Assembly: GCA_900618425.1 (NCBI GenBank)
Contig: UZAN01050364.1
Location: forward strand, 7,229 to 17,649
Direction: 5' to 3'
Length of the DNA stretch: 10,421 bases
From: Echinostoma caproni
Taxonomy: Eukaryota > Platyhelminthes > Trematoda > Plagiorchiida > Echinostomatidae
A model generated the notes under the pieces. That model saw only the letters and a program-made list of their open reading frames with translations. It ran no database searches and was not told the origin of the DNA. A program made the translations under genes and the position numbers. Of the stretch, positions 5,886-10,421 are shown one piece after another. How positions within the stretch are numbered: position 1 is the first letter of the stretch; each line of letters opens with the position of its first letter.

Positions 5886-8615
5886 GTGAGCACTGCAATG
5901 TCCTTTAGTACATCTGGTTGGCTCATTCTATTTCTTTTACTTGTGCAGTTTAAGCAATTACACCTCGATTTATTGTACCATATCGGGTGATAGGTTTCTT
6001 TCAGCCGTGTACAATGACTAGCCTAACTTTGGGGCCGCATTTGGATGCCGAGTTCCACCACTAAAGAGATATAAGGGATTGCTTGACCAATTAGACAAGT
6101 ATATGTAAAAGCACAATCTTTCATTACTCCTGTTCTGGTCGTTCAGGGTCTTCAACTTTAAGCCCGGCGAGTACCGTAGACCCATCCGGGGAACTGAACC
6201 CCATCTGTAGATGTCCGTCCATCGATTAAAGTTTTTTATATCCATTTGTTTTGTCGTGATTCGATCATCGTTAATTATCATCACGTTTCTAACGTCTCGA
6301 CAAGGTCTAAGCGGACCATTGGCGGTTAAGAGTCAGCAAATAGTTATCTGTCACATTTGTGCGTTACTCAAAGTCGATGATTATTTCATCTTTTTTGTGA
6401 AAAACGGCTTCACTATAACCTGGAGTACTTATTCTATTTAAACTGTAGACTAAACAGGTATTACATTGCACTAGTCTGGTGAGGGAACCAGATAAGCAAT
6501 GCCGAGGCTAGGCGCAGAGTTTTAGGCAATCGCAGTCGTCCACTGGATTAGGTGTTCGACCTCCATAGACTACGGTGCTTCGGATATGTGTTGCTCATGA
6601 GTCAAATAGGTTGCCACGGCGCGGTGTTTGCCGAGGCAGGTAGCGTATGGAAAAAGGTCAAGGGTGGTTAAAATAACACCGGGAATGAGGTTATGAAAAC
6701 TCTGACTAGGACACTGAGTGATATGACTGGGTGTCGCAAACGCGCTCGTGCATCTACTCATTATTCTTGTAACCCCTGTCTATGTTAATTCTCTATCTTC
6801 ACTTTGAATGTACCGCGAACACACCAATCTTCATTCTGCTCTTTTTACCCAAATCGGCCGCCAAAAGACAGCAACCAAAATCGTCACACGAAAGTGCATG
6901 GCTAGTGGTTGTAAAAACGGAGCTGAACTGAACAAGTGTTAATCGAACTCGTGCGACGCTGTCACTTTCGTTAGATTTATTCCCCTAGATGCATAAAGTT
7001 TTGAACCTCATTCACGGGATTGAATACGATATTAACCCACGTCAGACGCAACTTATCTGTAATAATATCTATTTTTTTGCTTATATCAACGAAATACTTT
7101 CCGTAAGTACGATTTCGGCGACAGTTATAAGGTAGCAGAGCTTCGGTAAAAAACGTTAGAATTATTTGCGAGATGGCTCTCAGGCATGACAGGTTTTTTG
7201 AATTTATTTTATCAATACCCTATTTGTCTTTATTTTTGCGCACTGGGTCCAGTCGTTTTTGCATGAAGTCCACCAAGTTGACAATAAAACAGCATTTGCC
7301 AGTTTCCTCTTATACACCAGTACGAATCCCATGATTTCATTACCTGTTCCCGTAATGTAACGATATACTCCCGGAAATATGGAGTTCACTCTGTCTCCTA
7401 TGCATCACGTCAGTGTTTAGTTAAAAAATACCCAGCGAGCAGTCGGGATTATGGACTAATTGTTAAGACTGACGAAACTTCTGAACGTATTCCACGTATA
7501 GGTGGTCTTAGGCTAGAAACGTTACAAATCGGTCTGTTCTTTTAGTGTAATGGCGTAGATAAAATGGTAAGAGACGTAATGCGGTAGCATGGTCTTAGAT
7601 GGGTGGCTAACTCCCCAAAGGTACCGCCAAAAGGCTTTACAAACCATACACAGTGAATTTATGCTTGTTAAGGATCGCCATCGCTAGGGATTCATTGATC
7701 ACAGGGCAGATATAATCTGTGGATTTCCGGTTGTATGTCTCACATTTTGTGATTTGGCTTTCTGGACCAGTCCTGACGGTAAAGTTAACGCCAACAGCAT
7801 CTGATTTCTCCGGTTCCTGAAGTTAATGATCACCATTTAGACAAACACCATTTCTTCCGGCTGCGCACCTCCGCGGCCGCTTATTAGCACTAACTAGGCC
7901 GTTTTGAACCGCCACATTTTGCCTACTGAAATGCGCTAGGGTTAGTGAAGTACAAAAATTGCATATTGGAAACAACTTGCTTTATCCCGTACCATCTGAA
8001 GTTGTCATTTGTGGGTAGTCGCAGGCACATCTTTCTGGTCGATTTTTAACGTCAGTCATTCAGTGAAATTAATAGTTGCAGTGCTAAATACTGAGTTTTA
8101 ATTTTCATTTTTTCTAATCGTCAGTGGAATATGCCATAGTTCATTTTTTAAGAGTTCGATAGGATGAATTTGTTTGCTCGTGCAAATTTGTGTAAACTAA
8201 TCGTTATTTTGTGACTGGTATGATTTTCTAAATAGTTTTCTGTCTAACAAAATATCGTCCCGTATTCAAGCATAGGCCAATATCGCTCCCTTTAATTTGT
8301 TTACAGTCAGATAAAGCGTCTGAACCGACTACATTGATATCTTGCCTTCGAAGCGGCTTTTATCGTCTCTTTCACATGCCATCAAGTCCCCGTCTGGGAT
8401 CCCGTGGTCCCGTTTTCCGAGGCGGTTCTCACAGACGAAGTCTGCCCATTGCCACATCTCGGTTACTTTCAACTTGGCGGCTTATTCCCTCCGTGGTACT
8501 TTTAAATGTGGGCCATTATATCATACGGTCAGTGGCCTGTGTGTTTGCGACCGCCTATTGGGGTGAAGATGGAGACCGACTGGAAGTGGATGCTGAGTTG
8601 GATATGACTTTGAAG
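5121..8615 (+). CDS. SLC25A46: SLC25A46-like mitochondrial outer-membrane carrier protein, eight exons, 3' end outside window
   Basis: SLC25A46 (yeast Ugo1 relative) is a degenerate mitochondrial carrier of the outer membrane. In animals it acts in mitochondrial fusion/fission, cristae and lipid traffic. My hand splice uses exons 5121-5259, 5295-5337, 5373-5430, 5476-5553, 5587-5687, 5723-5779, 5828-5885 and 8307-8615, giving 281 codons without a stop. All introns are GT-AG, mostly GTAAGT or GTGAGT. Residues 1-46 are polar. FAGLGIGFASMVAEVVLSHP (52-71) with VVIRSQCQ (73-80) matches the human family block with its HPxxVxRxQCQ. LWKGLGSVFIVRG is 111-123, PKEV 139-142, LVTPFYAASVVELVQ 164-178 and HYIIRSV 248-254, in the family order. 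Missing is the C-terminal region of roughly 100-130 residues. The start ATG has a poor context; an upstream exon joined at the AG at 5114-5115 is possible. Identity rests on recognised motifs, not a search. Confidence 0.87.
5260..5827 (+). other. Cluster of six micro-introns in the carrier gene
   Basis: Introns lie at 5260-5294 (35), 5338-5372 (35), 5431-5475 (45), 5554-5586 (33), 5688-5722 (35) and 5780-5827 (48). Donors are GTGAGT, GTAATG, GTGAGA, GTAAGT, GTAAGT and GTAAGT, and all end in AG. Four are 33-35 bases, near the lower limit for spliceosomal introns, a size class reported in trematodes. Each was placed by continuity of the reading frame plus conserved protein on both sides. Confidence 0.82.
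5785..5817. repeat. Imperfect (TACA)n microsatellite within intron 6
   Basis: TACA/CATA units run from just after the donor to just before the TATATATGTAG acceptor, so they make up most of this 48-base intron. They leave almost no pyrimidine tract. Confidence 0.6.
5886..8306 (+). other. Intron 7 of the carrier gene (2421 bases)
   Basis: The donor is CAG/GTGAGC after exon 7, and the acceptor is TTTACAG before exon 8. Apart from the RTE fragment at about 6444-6765 I see no conserved coding sequence. The frames at 6018-6284, 6211-6441 and 7204-7389 have no recognisable protein and I treat them as chance. The stretch 6140-6215 has a GC-rich, repeat-like feel (CCATCCGGGGAACTGAACCCC) but I cannot name it. 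Bases 6770-8300 are AT-rich unique-looking sequence. Confidence 0.75.
6444..6765 (+). pseudogene. RTE C-terminal fragment inside intron 7
   Basis: One frame reads ALVW (stop) GNQISNAEARRRVLGN, a second stop after RSRPLD, then VFDLHRLRCFGYVLLMSQ, AEAGSVWKKVKGG (stop) and KTLTRTLSDMTGC. This follows the RTE C-terminal consensus (SNAEVRRRVLGN, LHRLRWLGHVLRM, WKKVRGGQ, LxSLxxxLSxVG) in order and in a single frame with three stops. It lacks both the RT proper and the final WLETL segment. It is an old scrap, sense-oriented with the host gene. Confidence 0.75.
8307..8615 (+). CDS. SLC25A46: Exon 8 of the SLC25A46-like gene
   Basis: The acceptor follows the pyrimidine-rich CTCCCTTTAATTTGTTTACAG, and the donor is AAG/GTAAGT at 8616. 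The exon has 103 codons in phase 0 on both sides. It starts SDKASEPTTLISCLRSGFYRL, which aligns with the family's SE..RDN.GILEC...G.GR. It ends with ATSRLLSTWRLIPSVVLLNV and GHYIIRSVACVF, which aligns with [26 protein letters not shown]. Between them, residues about 202-228 (MPSSPRLGSRGPVFRGGSHR and following) are a basic, Gly/Ser/Pro-rich insert not present in the human protein. The acidic tail (GEDGDRLEVDAELD) corresponds to the variable loop before the last carrier repeat. Confidence 0.82.
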
Positions 8616-9035
8616 GTAAGTCCAGTTCAGTAATAGGAGATTGTGAATCATATGCGTTGTGCCTGTTTCCGAATACCTTTTCATGAAGTTTTAGTCACAA
8701 TAACTGATGAGTATGTTAATATATTGTACTATTTCAATTTGGTGTTGGGTAGCTATGTTGTCTTCGGGCTCAATAGCATACTTATTCTATTGGGACAACG
8801 AAATCTCAAGGTTTAATCTCTTGCTCATCACCATTGGGATTGTGAGGCCTATTCAGTTGAGAAATTTTCCACGTTTGCCGAGGAGCTGTGGGCTACGAAA
8901 CACCTTTTCGGGCCGCAACAAAATATCACCCAGCGGTCTTAGAAATACAGAGGTAACCAATTCGGTCCCAAAAGCAGAAACCTCTTCATGTAGCCAACTT
9001 GTGGAGTTTTGCGCATCCCTTGTCGATATAAATTG

Positions 9036-9130
9036 GATGACCTTTATCTTATCTTTGTTGACTTTGAAAGCGGATCAATGACTGTCTTTTTACTTTTCGA
9101 TAGTCTGGCTTACAGGGAATCTTTACGGAT
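9036..9130 (+). pseudogene. Possible scrap of a reverse transcriptase motif A
   Basis: One frame reads DDLYLIFVDFE (9039-9068) and, after about ten extra residues, FDSLAYRESLRIG (9096-9134). Put together these resemble the RTE motif A block LYLxFVDFEKAFDSLDRESLW with a short in-frame insertion. The upstream reading VEFCASL also fits the region just before it. The match is short and could be chance. Confidence 0.3.
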
Positions 9131-9209
9131 TGGTACTGAATAAAATAGGGAGTCGCGACAATTAATACTAGCTTCAGCTTCTTTCGCCACTCTGCATTTG
9201 GAATTCTAT

Positions 9210-9210
9210 N
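9210..9210. other. Single unresolved base (N)
   Basis: One N sits within intron 8. Unlike the N at 3640, the flanks (TGGAATTCTAT and TTAAAGAGTC) are not copies of each other, so I see no sign of an unmerged overlap here. Confidence 0.9.
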
Positions 9211-9388
9211 TTAAAGAGTCAGTTGTTGAAAATGGGAATTGCAACAGTGTAAGAGCCTTACAAAATTGTTAGAACACAAGTCCGAAGGCGAACAATTGTT
9301 TCCGAATGATTCATAATCGTGCCTGTACAGATCATGAGGGTTTGTTATTAGTGGGGACACATTTTCACGCTGAGTCGAAGGGTCATTT

Positions 9389-9414
9389 GGGATGGGGAGA
9401 GGGGAGGGGTGGGG
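9389..9414 (+). other. G-quadruplex-type G-run
   Basis: Five runs of three or four G are separated by one to three bases: GGGATGGGGAGAGGGGAGGG, then GTGGGG. This satisfies the usual four-tract quadruplex pattern with short loops. It lies on the coding strand of the carrier gene, so the pre-mRNA could also fold. Any role is inference. Confidence 0.6.
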
Positions 9415-9534
9415 TAAGCAGTGTGCTAACATACATTAGCCACCGCTGAGGCGACAGGCATTCATCTCTTCGCGCCACAACTATGTGCACAAAAGCGACT
9501 GGTCCAAGCAATCCACTTACCATGGCCCCAGATT

Positions 9535-9640
9535 GATCATCAACATCATCACCACCGCCGCAACCAACCCTCCAATCTCAATCAATCTCACCCGAACACA
9601 CACCTAGGACTTCTCCCTCCCTCTCCCCATCCGCAATCCA
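9535..9640. repeat. Low-complexity CAT/CAC and C-rich stretch
   Basis: There are triplet-like ATCAACATCATCACCACCGC bases followed by repeated CAATCTCAATCAATCTCA and a C-rich CTCCCTCCCTCTCCCCATCC. The last part is an inverted partner of the G-rich run at 9389-9407. Nothing here looks coding. Confidence 0.45.
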
Positions 9641-9798
9641 TTTGGGGCCAGTAATCAGTTCATCGGATCGTACACCCTTTGGACGAGATCAAACCTCAAG
9701 GTAGACCCCGATGCAAAATCGAACCGGTAACTATGGTGAGGGTAAGGAAGGTGTGAGTGTGGTTCGGAAGTCTTTTATTGGTTGGTTGGGGATCAGGG

Positions 9799-9979
9799 AT
9801 TCAAGTCAAGTGAAGTCAAAAATCGCTTTATTCATCCTAATGGATGGATTCTCAGCTTCTTGCCCTCCAGGAACATTTAGCGTCGCATACAGTCACAAAA
9901 AAGTGAGAAAAAAAGCATCATCAATTCAAAGAAATGTGGAGTAAAAAGTTTGAAAATGAATATCAATTGCGTAGGAATT
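9799..9979 (-). other. 3' UTR of the CR1-type element with polyadenylation signal
   Basis: On the minus strand this T-rich stretch follows the stop codon, contains AATAAA at 9827-9832 and ends in the TTGACTT/CACTT repeats. A second AATAAA occurs on the minus strand near 9774, just past the apparent end. Confidence 0.5.
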
Positions 9980-10421
9980 TCAAAAGTCTTCTCTAACGGA
10001 TGCCTTTTGAACCAGAAATCTCGAAAGATAAGGGATGACGGACAAACGATAAACAGTGGCACGAGCGTACAGCAGTTTATAACGACATCTTGTGACAGAA
10101 GTTGATATGCATTGTTTAAGTTCTGTGTGTAATGGATGAGTGGTGTCTGACAGGATATTGGTACAGAAGTTATCGCAAGAGGTAAAATCTTTATCAGCCA
10201 TAAAGTTAAGCAAGTGCAAATAAGGAATACCGCTTGTGCGAGAAGTAATTTTAATTGACCGGCGTAGAATTGTGTAACCTTTAGCTCTAAGACCGGCAAA
10301 TAAAACTGGGGAGCAGTAGAGAAGATGAGTAACAACACAAGAATATACAAATTGGGTTAGTAAATACAATGGAACTTTCAAAGAACGCAAGGAAACAACC
10401 ATCGAATCTTTACAAAAGTAA
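9980..10421 (-). CDS. C-terminal part of a CR1-type reverse transcriptase ORF, 5' end outside window
   Basis: At least 146 codons are open without a stop from the window edge to TGA 9980-9982. The apparent ATG at 10400-10402 is internal, since the frame stays open upstream (FCKDSMVVSLRS). It covers the RT thumb and the C-terminal region: FVYSCVVTHLLYCSPVLFAG, LRRSIKITSRTSGIPY, DNFCTNILSDTTHPLHTEL, RYKLLYARATVYRLSVIPYL and the ending RFLVQKASVREDF. The order of LLYCSPVxF, TLRRSxxIxSRxSGIP, xILSDTTHPL and YKLLYARTxxYxxSFIPYLxRFL is typical of CR1-like elements of flukes. The catalytic palm lies outside the window, so activity cannot be judged. The clean frame suggests recent insertion or a copy under little decay. 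Confidence 0.82.
   Translation of the reverse strand, partial: YFCKDSMVVSLRSLKVPLYLLTQFVYSCVVTHLLYCSPVLFAGLRAKGYTILRRSIKITSRTSGIPYLHLLNFMADKDFTSCDNFCTNILSDTTHPLHTELKQCISTSVTRCRYKLLYARATVYRLSVIPYLSRFLVQKASVREDF

Larger units (their letters stand above)
8616..9796 (+). other. Start of intron 8 of the carrier gene, mostly unique or low-complexity DNA
   Basis: From the GTAAGT donor at 8616 no later exon of the carrier is visible: I looked for the family's C-terminal PELIANF...YPLETVLHRL block and its ending, and found neither. The 124-codon frame at 8707-9081 has no recognisable protein. There is a possible RT scrap near 9036-9130, an N at 9210, a G-rich run at 9389-9414 and a C-rich, CAT/CAC-rich stretch at about 9535-9630. 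The intron presumably continues past the CR1 element and the window edge. Confidence 0.55.
9799..10421 (-). mobile_element. 3' end of a CR1-type non-LTR retrotransposon
   Basis: The element runs on the minus strand from beyond the right edge to about 9799. It has the C-terminal part of the reverse transcriptase ORF (stop 9980-9982), a T-rich 3' UTR, AATAAA (9827-9832 on the minus strand) and a terminal run of five-base-like units (TTGACTTCACTTGACTTGA, about 9798-9816). CR1-clade elements end in short tandem repeats rather than poly(A), which fits. The exact end and any target duplication are not certain. It is much less damaged than the RTE copies, so it is probably younger. Confidence 0.7.

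Noticed and set aside
6165..6215. GGTTCAGTTCC on the minus strand in a GC-rich patch, another B-box-like word
   Set aside because: One core mismatch and no matching A box or tRNA fold. It may belong to an unknown repeat, but nothing supports a call.
7204..7389. Minus-strand 61-codon frame in intron 7
   Set aside because: AT-rich region, no motif, no homology recognised, and length within chance expectation.
8704..8740. CTGATGAG, the core start of a hammerhead ribozyme, known in schistosome satellite repeats
   Set aside because: No GAAA at the right distance and no pairing stems around it. Chance octamer.
8707..9081. 124-codon open frame
   Set aside because: It has no recognisable domain, begins within an intron just after a perfect donor, and an overlapping frame gives a better (still weak) RT resemblance. 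Treated as chance.
9719..9725. GGTTCGA on the minus strand, like a tRNA or SINE B box
   Set aside because: No A box at the expected distance and no cloverleaf pairing, so no tRNA gene or clear SINE is called.

Overview
The window reads as nuclear DNA of a flatworm, most likely a digenean trematode. Two things point there. A split gene has six introns of only 33-48 bases near its 5' end followed by one of about 2.4 kb, and small 5' introns followed by large 3' introns are known from schistosome-type genomes. Around it lie RTE-type and CR1-type non-LTR retrotransposons of the kinds common in flukes. By eye the base composition is not very AT-rich, so I lean to a non-schistosome fluke (Fasciola, Echinostoma, Paragonimus or opisthorchid-like). 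That is inference; no species is claimed.

Layout. Bases 1-4504 are a graveyard of RTE-type elements: a plus-strand C-terminal remnant (1-152), a minus-strand reverse transcriptase remnant (about 350-1100), and a longer plus-strand copy (about 1200-4504) with 5' leader, endonuclease, linker, partial reverse transcriptase and C-terminal tail. The long copy is dead. It has stops, frameshifts, a motif A Asp-to-Asn change, and an internal deletion of the palm core. Two small insertions interrupt its endonuclease, each flanked by short direct repeats: a long-inverted-repeat (MITE-like) element and a (TA)n-ended SINE-like element. A single N sits between two identical 22-base copies and looks like an unmerged assembly join.

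Bases 5121-8615 hold the one host gene I can support, a homologue of SLC25A46 (Ugo1-like mitochondrial outer-membrane carrier protein). I reconstructed it by hand as eight exons totalling 281 codons, and it is incomplete at the 3' end. None of its individual exons except the last is conspicuous as an open reading frame. The C-terminal carrier repeat must lie beyond the window.

Intron 7 (5886-8306) carries another RTE C-terminal fragment. Intron 8 (from 8616) carries a doubtful reverse transcriptase scrap, a G-quadruplex-type run and low-complexity DNA. At the right edge it holds the 3' end of a better preserved CR1-type element on the minus strand. I found no RNA genes, CRISPR arrays or bacterial-type features.
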